Shown piece by piece: positions 16,716 to 26,821 of a stretch of DNA of 64,000 nt (position 1 is its first letter; each line of letters opens with the position of its first letter). A program made the position numbers and the translations under genes. The DNA comes from Flavobacterium commune (GTDB lineage Bacteria; Bacteroidota; Bacteroidia; Flavobacteriales; Flavobacteriaceae): NCBI RefSeq assembly GCF_001857965.1, contig NZ_CP017774.1, forward strand, positions 1,612,001-1,676,000, given 5' to 3'. Below the pieces are notes generated by a model. It saw only the letters and a program-made list of their open reading frames with translations, searched no databases and was not told the DNA's origin.

Positions 16716-17369
16716 TTACTTAACACCTTCCCATTCGGCATAAAATTGCGACAGGAATTTTTCCATGAATTGATGTCTTTCCTGTGCTATTTTTTTTCCT
16801 GTTTCGGTATTCATTTTGTCTTTAAGCAACAATAATTTTTCGTAAAAATGATTAATCGTTGGCGCCTGACTTTTTTTGTATTCGTCGATACTCATGTTAG
16901 TGTTTGGCGCAATTTTAGGATCATAGAGTACTCTGTTTTTAAATCCGCCATAATTGAATGCCCTGGCAATCCCAATGGCTCCAATGGCGTCTAAACGATC
17001 CGCATCCTGAACTATATCTAATTCTATCGAGCTGAATTTTTTTTCGAAATTACCTCCTTTAAAAGAGATGTTTTCGATGATATTGATAACTGCATCGATA
17101 ATTTCTCCGGCTACATTTTGAGATTCCAGAAATCTTCTGGCTACTTTTGGTCCCACTGATTCATCACCATCGTGAAATTTACTATCAGCAATATCATGAA
17201 GTAAAGCGCTGAGTTGGACTATTTGTAGATTGCAAACTTCCTCTTTAGCAATCAATAAGGCATTTTTATACACCCTTTCAATATGAAACCAGTCGTGACC
17301 GCCTTCGGCATTATTGAGTTGTTCTTTTACAAAAGTGATTGTTTTACTGATAATGTCGCTGTTGTTCAT
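16716..17369 (-). CDS. HD-domain phosphohydrolase
   Basis: 217 residues. Metal-binding HD signature: first His in GGHDWFHIERV, then ALLHDIADSKFHDGDE with the His-Asp pair, and a later Asp in LDIVQDADRLDAIGAIGIARAF. This matches the YpgQ/YedJ-like group of cytosolic phosphohydrolases that act on nucleotide or related phosphate esters. Substrate unknown. It stands after the desaturase operon on the same strand, separated by a hairpin at 17385-17430, so probably transcribed on its own. Confidence 0.9.
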   Translation of the reverse strand: MNNSDIISKTITFVKEQLNNAEGGHDWFHIERVYKNALLIAKEEVCNLQIVQLSALLHDIADSKFHDGDESVGPKVARRFLESQNVAGEIIDAVINIIENISFKGGNFEKKFSSIELDIVQDADRLDAIGAIGIARAFNYGGFKNRVLYDPKIAPNTNMSIDEYKKSQAPTINHFYEKLLLLKDKMNTETGKKIAQERHQFMEKFLSQFYAEWEGVK

Positions 17370-17384
17370 GTTCTTGTTTTAAAA

Positions 17385-17430
17385 AAAATGTTGATTTTCA
17401 AAGCTTTCAAACTTCAAAAATCAACATTTT
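17385..17430 (-). terminator. Hairpin terminating the desaturase transcript
   Basis: AAAATGTTGATTTT (from 17385) pairs with AAAATCAACATTTT (ending 17430), with a smaller inner stem. It lies downstream of the desaturase stop (17526) and upstream of the HD gene start (17369). AAATCTTAAATCT units of the intergenic repeat family lie at 17490-17525. Confidence 0.6.
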
Positions 17431-17525
17431 AAATTAACTAAATTGTATTTTATAACTCAATTTCAATGGCAAAAATAAATTTCAAAAAATCTTAAATCTT
17501 AAATCTGCTTTCTGAAATCTTAGAT

Positions 17526-18512
17526 TTACAATCTCGCAGGTTCTACCCATTTGAAGATATGGGATTCTTTAGGAATTACTAATCTTTCCGAAATTCTGGC
17601 CATTCTGGCCGGTAATTTCATCAGGTAATCACGGGCTTTTTCGGCTTCGTCTGTTAAACCTGCAATCTTGTCAATTTCCCATTTGTCAATTAATTTTTGC
17701 ATGATTTCAACATAATCATTGGCTGTATAAACGCCAATACGTTGTGCTGAATCAGAAAATAATTCGAATGCAGAGCTGATTTTTTGTCCTGATTCTCTCA
17801 GGAAATGTGCTGGCATTACAATTTTAGCTTTCATCATGTATTGAAAAGCAAGCATCATTTCGCTAGGGTCAACTTTGAAAATTTCACTCACAAAATGGCT
17901 GTACGCATGGTGGTGACGCATTTCGTCTCCCGCAATCATCTTACACATTTTAGAGAGTTTTTTATCACCATAGTTTTTAGCTAATTGCGAAACTCTATTG
18001 TGAGAAACATAGGTTGCTAATTCTTGGAAACTGGTGTAAACAAAGTTTTTATAAGGATCTCTACCGGTTCCAATGTCGAATCCGTCATTGATAAGGTGTT
18101 GGGTGGTCATTTCAATTTCTCGCATGTTCACACGACCTGATAAATACAGGTATTTGTTTAGTAAATCGCCATGACGGTTTTCTTCCCCTGTCCATTGACG
18201 AACCCAGGCAGACCAACCATTTCTCTCTTCATTATCTACTCCTTCCACTTCCATCAACCAGTTTTCATAAGTTGGAAGTGCTTCTTCGGTAATCATATCA
18301 CCCACCATTGCTACCCAGAAATCATAAGGTAAATCCTTTGATATTTCGCGTAACTCTTTTACTTCTTCTAAGAAATTATCTCCTTCAGAATTGGGTAAAA
18401 AATCAGACGGCTGCCATATTTGTTCCACTGGAATCAAATACTGATCCATATAGCCAGTCACGTTTTTTTCCAAAAACTGCATAACTTCTAATCGAATGTT
18501 TTTTATAGACAT
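17526..18512 (-). CDS. Acyl-ACP desaturase (soluble, di-iron)
   Basis: 328 residues. Soluble ferritin-like desaturase that introduces a cis double bond into acyl-ACP. Di-iron ligands are visible: Glu76/Glu77 region (MITEEALPTYE), EENRH at 110-114 and DEMRH at 196-200, the pair of ExxH motifs with about 86 residues between them. Starts 14 bp after the end of the acyltransferase gene, so the two form an operon that links fatty-acid unsaturation with incorporation into phospholipid. The regiospecificity (usually delta-9) is not readable. Confidence 0.93.
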   Translation of the reverse strand: MSIKNIRLEVMQFLEKNVTGYMDQYLIPVEQIWQPSDFLPNSEGDNFLEEVKELREISKDLPYDFWVAMVGDMITEEALPTYENWLMEVEGVDNEERNGWSAWVRQWTGEENRHGDLLNKYLYLSGRVNMREIEMTTQHLINDGFDIGTGRDPYKNFVYTSFQELATYVSHNRVSQLAKNYGDKKLSKMCKMIAGDEMRHHHAYSHFVSEIFKVDPSEMMLAFQYMMKAKIVMPAHFLRESGQKISSAFELFSDSAQRIGVYTANDYVEIMQKLIDKWEIDKIAGLTDEAEKARDYLMKLPARMARISERLVIPKESHIFKWVEPARL

Positions 18513-18526
18513 TTTATTTATATATA

Positions 18527-19261
18527 TTAAAATTGTATTCCTTTTACTACCGCACTTTCCGTTTTCTCCATTAATTCAGGAAAGCTAAATTCACTCACCT
18601 TTAAAGGTTTATGAACCACAAAGGTAAGATGATTTCCCAGACCTACCGGAAAAAAACCAAATTTTACCATTTTCCATGAATTGTTAATGCTTATTGGAAC
18701 AATATAGGCTGAGGGCGCATTTTTGCACAATATTTTTAATCCGGTTTGGGCAAATTCTTTTGGTTTACCCGTTTTGCTTCTTGTTCCTTCAGGGAAAATT
18801 ACTGCCGAACGTTTGTTGTTTTCAATGTATTCGGATAATTTTTTAATTTCAGGAATGGCCTGTTTAGGGTCTTTTCTATCAATTAAGGCTCCGCCACCAT
18901 GTCTTAAATTATAAGAAACACTCGGAATTCCCTTGCCTAACTCTTTCTTACTTACAAATTTACAATGAAATCGTCGCAAATACCAAATCATAGCCACAAT
19001 ATCGTACATACTTTGATGATTAGCCACAAAAATTAACGGAACTCCTTGAGGTATGCTGTCCCTGTTTTCAAATTTATAAGTGGTACCTACTAAGTTAGTG
19101 CATTTTAATAAAAAAAAGTTCAGATAATCGACACTTTTTTTGTGTGCCTGATAACCAAAAAGATTCAGGCAAATCCATTGAATAGGATGGAAAATTACTA
19201 ACGTAAGTCCAAAACATAAATAATAAATTATGGATATTGGATACGAAATAAGTTTTTGCAT
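18527..19261 (-). CDS. plsC: 1-acyl-sn-glycerol-3-phosphate acyltransferase (PlsC family)
   Basis: 244 residues. Acylates lysophosphatidic acid to phosphatidic acid at the inner membrane. N-terminal hydrophobic segment, catalytic NHQSMYD at 81-87 (HX4D), FVSKKELGKGIP for acceptor binding and FPEGTRS at 156-162. First gene of the operon with the acyl-ACP desaturase. A second, more distant PlsC-type gene lies at 43726-44487. A minus-strand -7 element occurs at 19279-19286. Confidence 0.9.
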   Translation of the reverse strand: MQKLISYPISIIYYLCFGLTLVIFHPIQWICLNLFGYQAHKKSVDYLNFFLLKCTNLVGTTYKFENRDSIPQGVPLIFVANHQSMYDIVAMIWYLRRFHCKFVSKKELGKGIPSVSYNLRHGGGALIDRKDPKQAIPEIKKLSEYIENNKRSAVIFPEGTRSKTGKPKEFAQTGLKILCKNAPSAYIVPISINNSWKMVKFGFFPVGLGNHLTFVVHKPLKVSEFSFPELMEKTESAVVKGIQF

Positions 19262-19278
19262 TCTTAAAAAATTAGCTG

Positions 19279-19286
19279 CAAAAGTA
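19279..19286 (-). promoter_or_regulatory. Predicted plsC/desaturase promoter (-7 element)
   Basis: Minus-strand TACTTTTG, 18 bp upstream of the plsC ATG. No good -33 box. It is back to back with the rnpA promoter. Confidence 0.42.
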
Positions 19287-19345
19287 AGAAATAAATTTTT
19301 AGTGCTATTTAATTCCTAAATAATAATAGGTTTAGTGTTAAATCG

Positions 19346-19353
19346 TACCTTTG
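19346..19353 (+). promoter_or_regulatory. Predicted rnpA promoter (-7 element)
   Basis: TACCTTTG matches TAnnTTTG; the start would be near 19357, 28 nt before the rnpA ATG. Confidence 0.45.
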
Positions 19354-19384
19354 TGCTTTAAAAAATAATGTGTTTTCCTAAAAA

Positions 19385-19795
19385 ATGAGCTTCAATTATC
19401 CAAAAAACGAGAAACTAAAAAGTAAAATCACCATTGGATTGTTGTTCTCTGAAGGTAAATCGGTTTCAAAATATCCGTTGCGATTGGTTTATCATTCGGG
19501 TTCTTTAAACGAGAACGAAAGAATTAAAATGGGAGTTTCAGTTTCTAAAAAATACTTCAAGAAAGCCGTTGACAGAAATCGTTTCAAACGCATCCTTCGC
19601 GAAACCTACCGACTTAACAAACACATTCTTTTAGATAATTTAGACAAACCGTATGCTTTTATGTTTTTTTACCAAACTAAAGAGCGTTTGACTTATGAAG
19701 AAATCAATACTAAAACCATTCAGTTATTTGAAAAGTTTGTAGCTCAAAATGTGAAAAAAGAATCTTCTGAAAAGGATGATGAGCCCGCTAAATAA
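19385..19795 (+). CDS. rnpA: Ribonuclease P protein component
   Basis: 136 residues. Protein subunit of RNase P, which trims the 5' end of pre-tRNA together with the catalytic RNA. It has the small basic fold and the RNR box AVDRNRFKRILRE at 61-73. The C-terminus has a charged tail (KKESSEKDDEPAK). The usual neighbour rpmH is absent, as is common in Bacteroidota. Followed after 71 bp by the processing protease. Confidence 0.95.
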   Translation: MSFNYPKNEKLKSKITIGLLFSEGKSVSKYPLRLVYHSGSLNENERIKMGVSVSKKYFKKAVDRNRFKRILRETYRLNKHILLDNLDKPYAFMFFYQTKERLTYEEINTKTIQLFEKFVAQNVKKESSEKDDEPAK

Positions 19796-19866
19796 TCAAC
19801 TTTAGTGTCAATTTTATTATTGATGATTTATTCCTACTTTAGTATCCAATATTATACTCCACAATC

Positions 19867-21501
19867 ATGATTCGCCTTTTACAGAAAAGATACCTGATTC
19901 CCGTAGTTGCTTCCGCATTTTTATATGTTGGGGTGAGTTTTAAAGATGATTTTTTTGAAATAGCCAAGCAATTAGAAATTTTCACCACACTTTTTAAAGA
20001 ACTGAACACCAATTATGTGGATGAAACTAATCCCGGCGAATTAATGGATGCTGCCATCAAAGGAATGTTGGCTAGTTTAGATCCATATACGGTGTATTTT
20101 AATGAGCAGGATGTGCTGCGATTTAAAATTAATAATACGGGAGAATATACCGGAATTGGTGCTTTGATTACCCAAAAATCAGGGAAATTAATTCTTCGCG
20201 AAGTCTATAAAAATTTCCCTGCCGACAAAGCGGGTTTTAAAGTCGGTGATGAAATTATTCAGATAGGCGATGTTTCGTTGTCTGATTTTAAAGAGGATGC
20301 TTCCCAATTGTTAAAAGGAGCTAAAAACACTAAAATTGACATTAAATATCTGCGCCAGGGAAAAACAAATACGACCCAAATTACTTTGGATGAGGTCGAA
20401 ATAAAATCGGTTCCTTTTTTTGCTAAAATTGATGACAAAACGGGTTATATTGTGCTGAGTCGTTTTAATAAAAAAGCTTCGAATGAAACTAAAGAAGCTT
20501 TATTGGAACTCAAAAAACAAGGAGCTACACAAATAGTTTTAGACTTAAGAAACAATCCCGGGGGACTTTTAGGCGAAGCCATCAATATTTGCAATTTATT
20601 TGTTCCAAAAAACGAAGTGATTGTAACCACAAAATCTATCAACGAGAAGCACAATAATACTTATAAAACGGCTGCTGAACCCATAGATTTGGATATTCCG
20701 TTGGTGATTATCGTAAATGATAAAAGTGCTTCGGCATCCGAAATTGTATCCGGAGCTTTGCAGGATTTAGATCGTGCGGTAGTTATAGGAAGCAGAAGTT
20801 TTGGAAAAGGATTGGTTCAAAAACCAATTGATTTGACTTATAATACCCAATTAAAAGTCACTATTTCCAGGTATTTTACCCCTTCGGGAAGATGTATTCA
20901 AGCGATGGATTACGCTCATAAAGAAAATGGAGTTGCAGTTAGAACCAAGGAAACTAATTATAATTCGTTTAAAACCCGAAAAGGCAGAACGGTTTATGAT
21001 GGAGGAGGGATTTTACCGGATGTACAGTTAGAAGAATCAAAAACAAGTGTTATTGCCAATGCTTTGCTTAAAAACGACGCGATTTTTAATTACGCAACTG
21101 TCTATTATTATAAAAATCCAAACTTAGGTAATCAAATTCCAAATTTCACTACTGCTGATTTTCAGGATTTCAAGCAGTATTTAAAAAATCAGAAAATTTC
21201 TTTTGATACCGAAACCGAAGAGGCATTGAAAAACACTTTGGCTATAGCCAAAAAAGAGTCTCTTGATGGCACTATCATTAATGAATACAAGCAACTTTTA
21301 GCCGTAGTTCAAAAAAGTGAAGCCGATCAGTTAGACAATCATCAGGAAGAAATTAAGAATTTGATTTTAGAAGAAATTATAAAACGATACCAATATCAGG
21401 AGGGTTTTTATCAATATTATATGAAAACCAATTCGGAGATCAAAAAAGCAGTTACTATATTAAATGACAGCACAACGTATAAGAATATTTTAAAAATCTA
21501 A
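19867..21501 (+). CDS. C-terminal processing protease, S41 family, with PDZ domain
   Basis: 544 residues. An N-terminal membrane signal (about 8-24), a PDZ domain at about 90-165 (GIGALITQKSGKLILREVY, AGFKVGDEIIQIGD) and the S41 catalytic core. The Ser-Lys dyad is visible: Ser289 in DKSASASEIVSGA and Lys314 in SFGKGLVQ, 25 residues apart as in CtpB/CtpA. Probably a periplasmic endoprotease that cleaves C-termini of envelope proteins. Its stop overlaps the start of the OmpA gene by one base (TAATG), so the two are coupled. Confidence 0.93.
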   Translation: MIRLLQKRYLIPVVASAFLYVGVSFKDDFFEIAKQLEIFTTLFKELNTNYVDETNPGELMDAAIKGMLASLDPYTVYFNEQDVLRFKINNTGEYTGIGALITQKSGKLILREVYKNFPADKAGFKVGDEIIQIGDVSLSDFKEDASQLLKGAKNTKIDIKYLRQGKTNTTQITLDEVEIKSVPFFAKIDDKTGYIVLSRFNKKASNETKEALLELKKQGATQIVLDLRNNPGGLLGEAINICNLFVPKNEVIVTTKSINEKHNNTYKTAAEPIDLDIPLVIIVNDKSASASEIVSGALQDLDRAVVIGSRSFGKGLVQKPIDLTYNTQLKVTISRYFTPSGRCIQAMDYAHKENGVAVRTKETNYNSFKTRKGRTVYDGGGILPDVQLEESKTSVIANALLKNDAIFNYATVYYYKNPNLGNQIPNFTTADFQDFKQYLKNQKISFDTETEEALKNTLAIAKKESLDGTIINEYKQLLAVVQKSEADQLDNHQEEIKNLILEEIIKRYQYQEGFYQYYMKTNSEIKKAVTILNDSTTYKNILKI

Positions 21502-22307
21502 TGTTTAAATCTGCTCTTATTATTGTATTTTTTTCTTTTGGGCTATTGAATGCTCAGGAAAGAAAGATTGGTACTGTTTATTTTGAATTTGACAAATCCA
21601 ATATTGATGCTGTTCAGGAACAAATGTTGGTTGATTTTGTTAGTAAAATAGACACAACTTTGGTCGAGTCCATTCAGATTTACGGTTATTGTGATGATCG
21701 GGGAAATAATGATTATAATTTAAAATTATCAGAGAAAAGAGTTAATTCGGTTAAGCATATTTTGACTACCAACGGATTTAATAAAAACAAAATTGTAATT
21801 GTTGAAGGCAAAGGCAGGGTACTCTTAGACGAACATTCAGGAGGTAGTTTAGAGGATATTCGTTCTAAAAACCGACGTGTTGATTTATTGATTGTAAAGA
21901 AAAATAGTTTTGGAAAAGGAATTTATACTTCTTTTCAGGACAAGCATGAAGTAGGTGATCGTATTTATTTGGAGAATATTTTTTTTGAATTAGGAAGCAG
22001 TAAACTCACACCGGCTTCTCAAAAGGAATTGGACAGAATTGCTGAAATTCTTCAAAACAACAAAAAAATTGAATTTGAAATCCGGGGTCATGTGTGTTGT
22101 ACTCCTGATTATTACATAGATGCAATCGACCGGGCTACTAAGGAAAGAAAACTATCTTTAAACCGAGCCAAAAGTGTTTTCAGGTATTTGATTTCTAAAA
22201 ATGTGAGCAGTTTAAGAATGATTTATAAAGGTTTGGGGAATCAGTTTCCTCTGGGCAGGGGTGATGAATTTGATCGTAGGGTTGAATTTCTGATTACTAA
22301 GATTTAG
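21501..22307 (+). CDS. Protein with two OmpA-like peptidoglycan-binding domains
   Basis: 268 residues with a signal peptide (FKSALIIVFFSFGLLNAQ). It contains two OmpA-type domains in tandem: about 27-130 (YFEFDKSNIDAVQEQMLVDF, then NDYNLKLSEKRVNSVKHIL) and about 155-265 (FFELGSSKLTPASQKELDRI, then LSLNRAKSVFRYLI). No beta-barrel precedes them, so it is a periplasmic or lipid-free wall-binding protein. Translationally coupled to the S41 protease. It ends 3 bp from the convergent DUF4837 gene with no terminator hairpin between them. Confidence 0.88.
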   Translation: MFKSALIIVFFSFGLLNAQERKIGTVYFEFDKSNIDAVQEQMLVDFVSKIDTTLVESIQIYGYCDDRGNNDYNLKLSEKRVNSVKHILTTNGFNKNKIVIVEGKGRVLLDEHSGGSLEDIRSKNRRVDLLIVKKNSFGKGIYTSFQDKHEVGDRIYLENIFFELGSSKLTPASQKELDRIAEILQNNKKIEFEIRGHVCCTPDYYIDAIDRATKERKLSLNRAKSVFRYLISKNVSSLRMIYKGLGNQFPLGRGDEFDRRVEFLITKI

Positions 22308-22310
22308 TTT

Positions 22311-23330
22311 TTATCTTGTAAACATTGCCATAATTTTTGAAGTTTCCTTAGAACTTGTTTTTTTATCGATTTTTACCGATTTTATGATGGCTTCCAGTTC
22401 CAGCATTAAATCTCTCTTTTCTTTTGAAGGAGAGTAGCAAAAACCCTCTAAAACGATTATACGGTCGTTATCCTTGTCAACAATGGCGTAATTGATAAAA
22501 GGACCAGACATGAAATCGTTTTTTAATTCCCAGGTACCTTTAGTTTCATAAGCTTTTTTGTGATCCAGAACTATATTTGAAAAATAAGGAGCATAAGCTT
22601 CTTCGGTAATCATATCGGTGTTTAATTCCTTGCCGTGAATGTATAGTTTTCCAATGGAATCCCGCATTTGGATAATCCCTGAAACTTTGTCTCTTTTGGT
22701 TTCAAGACGGTTCATAGGGATTTGATAAATTAAAATGCTGTTATTTCCGCTGATGATTTCTTTTTTAAACCATACAAAATCTTCTTTTTGCAGCATTAAT
22801 TCATAATTAGAAGGCATTTCGATTTTGATATTGAAACTGTCTTTGAAAAATTTAGTGCTTAAAAGTGATTTTCTGTTGATGCGTTGGCATTCTTCAATCT
22901 CGGTTTGGTGCATGATTTTGATAATTTCAGCGGCATGTGTTTGAATTAAACACAAGATATCATCAGCTGCTTTTCCGGAAATGTAGAACACATTTTGCGG
23001 TATGGCAATTTTGTTTTTTTCGATTTTAAAATCTTCTTTTGTATCTTTTTTGATAACAATGATGTTTCGGTTATCGGTCATAAAACCTTCCATTAATTTC
23101 ACCGGATACTGATTGATGGTGAATAGCGGTTCTTCCTGTGGTAACCCAATTACCGGTGAAGCAAATTTATTTCGGATGCTGTCACCAATTTCGCCATTCC
23201 ATAATAAATCATCTATAATCACCGAAATGTTATTGATTTTTCCATTTGTCTTTTTAGGAGTCGTGTTTTGCTGTTGGCAAGAAATAAAAAAGATGGAAAC
23301 GAAAAGTAATATAAAATGGATTTTATTCAT
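22311..23330 (-). CDS. DUF4837 lipoprotein
   Basis: 339 residues. Lipoprotein signal with Cys18 (FFISC). The body (NISVIIDDLLWNGEIGDSIR, FTINQYPVKLMEGFMTDNRNII, ENVFYISGKAADDI and a C-terminal QMRDSIGKLYI region) matches DUF4837, a family found in Bacteroidota only, of unknown function. It is convergent with the OmpA gene and lies downstream of the LysM gene on the same strand, separated by a terminator. Confidence 0.85.
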   Translation of the reverse strand: MNKIHFILLFVSIFFISCQQQNTTPKKTNGKINNISVIIDDLLWNGEIGDSIRNKFASPVIGLPQEEPLFTINQYPVKLMEGFMTDNRNIIVIKKDTKEDFKIEKNKIAIPQNVFYISGKAADDILCLIQTHAAEIIKIMHQTEIEECQRINRKSLLSTKFFKDSFNIKIEMPSNYELMLQKEDFVWFKKEIISGNNSILIYQIPMNRLETKRDKVSGIIQMRDSIGKLYIHGKELNTDMITEEAYAPYFSNIVLDHKKAYETKGTWELKNDFMSGPFINYAIVDKDNDRIIVLEGFCYSPSKEKRDLMLELEAIIKSVKIDKKTSSKETSKIMAMFTR

Positions 23331-23443
23331 TTTGTACCTATTAGGACTGGAATTATCGTGTTAATGTAATAATTTAACCAGCTAATATCGTTCCATTTTT
23401 TTAAAAAGTGAGATAAAAATGATTTATAAATGGTTCTAAAACT

Positions 23444-23482
23444 AAAAAAGGCTTTATTCTGTTACGAAATAAAGCCTTTTTT
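23444..23482 (-). terminator. Terminator of the lytic transglycosylase gene
   Basis: AAAAAAGGCTTTATT (23444-23458) pairs with AATAAAGCCTTTTTT (23468-23482), 15-bp stem, 9-nt loop; 20 bp after the LysM gene stop at 23503. Confidence 0.88.
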
Positions 23483-23502
23483 TTATGGTGTTGAGGTTAG
23501 TT

Positions 23503-25488
23503 TTATCCTCCTATTTTTAATTTCATTCCCGGTTTGATATCTTCAGTATTGATGTCGTTCCATTTTTTAATATCTGAAACGGTTACTCCGGATTTTTTAG
23601 CAATACTAAATAATGAATCCCCTTTTTTAACTAAATAATCCTGTTGCAATGACGTTTTTTCAAGTTTGTTCTTCTTAAAAGAAGCAGCAGTAGCTTTTGA
23701 GGTATTAATGGCAATTTCGTTTTTAGCTACAATAAGTGTTTTGCCCAGCATAATGTTGTTATCTGTTAGCTGATTCCATTCTTTTAAATCAGCAATAGGA
23801 GTTCCAAATTTTTTAGCAATGTTTCCTAAATTATCTCCTTTTTGAACGGTGTATTCAATGTTTCTAAGTTCAGGAGTTGCAGCAACGGCTTCTTTAGTTT
23901 CAATTTCTTTTTCAGCTATTTGTAAACTGGTACCTGCCTGAATAATATTTCCTGAAAGTTTATTCCATTCTTTAAGTTGGGCAATTGTTACATTGTTTTG
24001 TTCGGCAATGTCACTTAGATTGTCTCCTTTTTGAACAATATAATTTGTTGTTTTATGAGTAAGAGTGTCTTCTTTAACTTCCTTTTTTAACTTCTCAATC
24101 TTGTTGATTTTGTTTTCTGCCGAAGCAACAGCAGTATTATTGTTTATTTCAGTACTTATGATGGTTAGTACTTTTCCGTATGCAACAGTATTACTGCTTA
24201 GTTTGTTCCATTTTTTTAATTCCTCAATACTAATGTTGTATTGTTTTGCAATACTGCTCAGGTTATCTCCCTGTTTTACTTTGTAATATTGAGTAGTGCT
24301 TCCGGTAGGATAAGATGGTTTTTCGACAGCAGCAACAGCTGTTGTTGTGTTTTTAAAAGGATTATTGTTTTTAAGCTCTGATTCATGCTGAATGTAAGCA
24401 TAAATTTTATCTTCGTTAGAAACAAAAACACCTATTTTGTCTTTTGGTAATCGTAAAAAATGATTTTGATCGTTATAATGCGGAATTACATTGAGTTTGT
24501 AAGAAGGATTTAGCAATTGCAATTGCGAGACAGGAACGTCCAATAAATCAGAAATTTGTTTGAACGACATCTGTTTTTTAATCATTACTGTATCAGTAGC
24601 AAAGTGCTGTACAATGGCTTTGTTTGGTTTAATTCCGTGCTCGTTATGGTATTCATACAAGTACATTGTAGCTAAGAAAGCAGGAACATAGCCTTGAGTT
24701 TCTTTTGGAAGATGATTTTTAATACTCCAAAAATTTTGTTGTCCGCCAGATCTTCTGATGGCTTTTGAAACATTTCCCGGGCCTGAATTATAAGATGCTA
24801 AAACCAGTTCCCAGTCACCAAAAATGCTAAACATATTTGACATGTATTGAGCAGCAGCAGCAGTAGCTTTTAGAGGATCACTGCGTTCGTCAACATAAGA
24901 ATCTATTTTTAGATTGTATTGTTTTCCAGTGTGATACATAAACTGCCAAATTCCGGTTGCACCCATTTTAGAAACCGCTTTTGGATTTAATGCCGATTCT
25001 ACGATGGCTAAGTATTTTATTTCCAAAGGAACATTTTGTTTGGCAAAAGTTTCTTCAAACATTGGGAAATAATATTCTGAAATTGCCATCAAACGTTCAA
25101 AAGATCTTTTTCTGTTTTTTAGAAACGACTTGATGATGTTTTCCAGTCCCTGATTGTATTGAATGTTAAAAGGTGATTTAGCATTCATGGCTTCCAATCT
25201 GGATTTTAACAACTCAGTAGGTAACTCGTAATCTACTTTCTCATCCGTATTGATATTGACAATATCCTTAGTGATGTCATTGTACAAATCTAAATCAGTC
25301 AATTCTTTTGTCCACAAGCTGTCCACGCAACTTGCTATTTCATCATTAACAAAGCTGTTTTTTATAGAATCAAGATAAGATACCTTAGATTCTATTACAG
25401 CAGTTCCCTTGCTTTCGGCAACTTCTTGCGAAAACAAGGGAACTGTTAATAATAGAAAAAATGATATTGTTATTTTTTTTATATTCAT
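23503..25488 (-). CDS. MltD-like lytic transglycosylase with LysM repeats
   Basis: 661 residues. Signal peptide, an N-terminal helical part, an SLT domain at about 155-260 with catalytic Glu164 in LAIVESALNPKAVS and downstream GATGIWQFM, SYNSGPGNV. Four LysM peptidoglycan-binding repeats follow (YYKVKQGDNL, NYIVQKGDNL, EYTVQKGDNL, DYLVKKGDSL), with a degenerate fifth before them. Cleaves peptidoglycan glycan strands in the periplasm during wall remodelling. Repeat linkers are low in complexity. A consensus promoter sits at 25541-25572. Confidence 0.95.
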   Translation of the reverse strand: MNIKKITISFFLLLTVPLFSQEVAESKGTAVIESKVSYLDSIKNSFVNDEIASCVDSLWTKELTDLDLYNDITKDIVNINTDEKVDYELPTELLKSRLEAMNAKSPFNIQYNQGLENIIKSFLKNRKRSFERLMAISEYYFPMFEETFAKQNVPLEIKYLAIVESALNPKAVSKMGATGIWQFMYHTGKQYNLKIDSYVDERSDPLKATAAAAQYMSNMFSIFGDWELVLASYNSGPGNVSKAIRRSGGQQNFWSIKNHLPKETQGYVPAFLATMYLYEYHNEHGIKPNKAIVQHFATDTVMIKKQMSFKQISDLLDVPVSQLQLLNPSYKLNVIPHYNDQNHFLRLPKDKIGVFVSNEDKIYAYIQHESELKNNNPFKNTTTAVAAVEKPSYPTGSTTQYYKVKQGDNLSSIAKQYNISIEELKKWNKLSSNTVAYGKVLTIISTEINNNTAVASAENKINKIEKLKKEVKEDTLTHKTTNYIVQKGDNLSDIAEQNNVTIAQLKEWNKLSGNIIQAGTSLQIAEKEIETKEAVAATPELRNIEYTVQKGDNLGNIAKKFGTPIADLKEWNQLTDNNIMLGKTLIVAKNEIAINTSKATAASFKKNKLEKTSLQQDYLVKKGDSLFSIAKKSGVTVSDIKKWNDINTEDIKPGMKLKIGG

Positions 25489-25540
25489 ATTTTTTATTTG
25501 TCAACTTGCTTAATTTTAAATGATTACAAAATCATTTATG

Positions 25541-25572
25541 CAAACTTAATAGGTTACAACTAAAAAAATCAA
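25541..25572 (-). promoter_or_regulatory. Predicted promoter of the lytic transglycosylase gene
   Basis: Minus-strand TTG (25570-25572), 21 nt, TAAGTTTG (25541-25548), full consensus; the start near 25537 gives a leader of about 50 nt. Confidence 0.55.
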
Positions 25573-25596
25573 TAAATATTGTTAAAATTATCACAT

Positions 25597-26784
25597 TTAG
25601 TTTAAAATTGCTGCAATTCCAGGTAAAGTTCTTCCTTCAAGCATCTCTAACATAGCTCCTCCACCTGTAGAAACGTAGCTCATTTTGTCTTCAAAGCCAA
25701 ATTGTTTTACCGCTGCAACTGAATCTCCACCACCTACAAGAGAGAAAGTTCCGTTAGCTGTAGCTGCTGCAATTTGATTTCCTAAAGCGATAGTTCCTTT
25801 AGCAAAAGTTTCCATTTCAAAAACACCTAATGGACCATTCCAAAGAATTGTTTTTGAATCCATAATAACTTTTTCGAAGTTGGCTAATGATTGTGGGCCA
25901 GCATCCATACCTTCCCAGCCATCAGGAATATTAGTTACATCAACCACTTGTGTATTAGCGTCATTAGAGAATTTGTCTCCTGCAATAACATCAACCGGAA
26001 TGTGAATTTGAACTCCTTTTTCTTTAGCTAATCTTAAAATTTCAAGAGCTAATTCTTGTTTGTCGTCTTCGCAAATAGAATTTCCAATTTTTCCTCCTTG
26101 AGCTTTAACAAAAGTAAAAGTCATTCCACCACCAATAATCATGTGATCTACTTTGTCAAGAATGTTTTCGATAACTGTAATTTTAGAGGATACTTTAGAT
26201 CCTCCAAGAATAGCAGTTACAGGTTTTTCGCTATCTTTTAATACTTTATTGATGCTTTCAATTTCTTTAGCTAACAAAGAACCAAAGCATTTAGCTGTTG
26301 GGAAAAATTGAGCTATAATTGTAGTTGAAGCGTGTGCTCTGTGAGCAGTTCCAAAAGCGTCGTTTACATAAATGTCTCCTAATGAAGCCAATTCTTTAGC
26401 GAAAGCAACATCTCCGGCTTCTTCTTCAGCGTGGAAACGTAAATTTTCTAATAATAAAACTTCACCGGCTTTTAAATCATTCGAAGCTTGTTTTGCAACT
26501 TCACCTACACAGTTTGAAGCAAATTTTACAGGAACTCCAAGAATGTCAGTTGCTGTTTTTAAGATATGTTTTAATGAATATTTTTCTTCAGCTCCTTTTG
26601 GGCGACCTAAGTGTGACATTAAAATTACGCTTCCGCCATCGGCAAGAATTTTGTCAATAGTAGGTTTTGCAGCTTCGATACGAGTGGTATCAGTAACATT
26701 AAAATTTTCGTCCAATGGCACGTTAAAATCAACGCGTATGATTGCTTTTTTATTAGCGAAGTTAAAATCGTTTAAAGTCTTCAT
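25597..26784 (-). CDS. pgk: Phosphoglycerate kinase
   Basis: 395 residues. Transfers phosphate between 1,3-bisphosphoglycerate and ADP in glycolysis. The N-terminal [51 protein letters not shown] and C-terminal [13 protein letters not shown] are all standard. Translated from its own promoter (26822-26829) and followed by the lytic transglycosylase gene. Confidence 0.97.
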   Translation of the reverse strand: MKTLNDFNFANKKAIIRVDFNVPLDENFNVTDTTRIEAAKPTIDKILADGGSVILMSHLGRPKGAEEKYSLKHILKTATDILGVPVKFASNCVGEVAKQASNDLKAGEVLLLENLRFHAEEEAGDVAFAKELASLGDIYVNDAFGTAHRAHASTTIIAQFFPTAKCFGSLLAKEIESINKVLKDSEKPVTAILGGSKVSSKITVIENILDKVDHMIIGGGMTFTFVKAQGGKIGNSICEDDKQELALEILRLAKEKGVQIHIPVDVIAGDKFSNDANTQVVDVTNIPDGWEGMDAGPQSLANFEKVIMDSKTILWNGPLGVFEMETFAKGTIALGNQIAAATANGTFSLVGGGDSVAAVKQFGFEDKMSYVSTGGGAMLEMLEGRTLPGIAAILN

Positions 26785-26821
26785 TAGGTATTGTTTTTAG
26801 TTTATTTTTTTGAAAGTGAAA

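Noticed and set aside
23540..24300. Regularly spaced similar DNA segments, possible CRISPR
   Set aside because: They encode the four LysM repeats of the lytic transglycosylase and are not short identical repeats.
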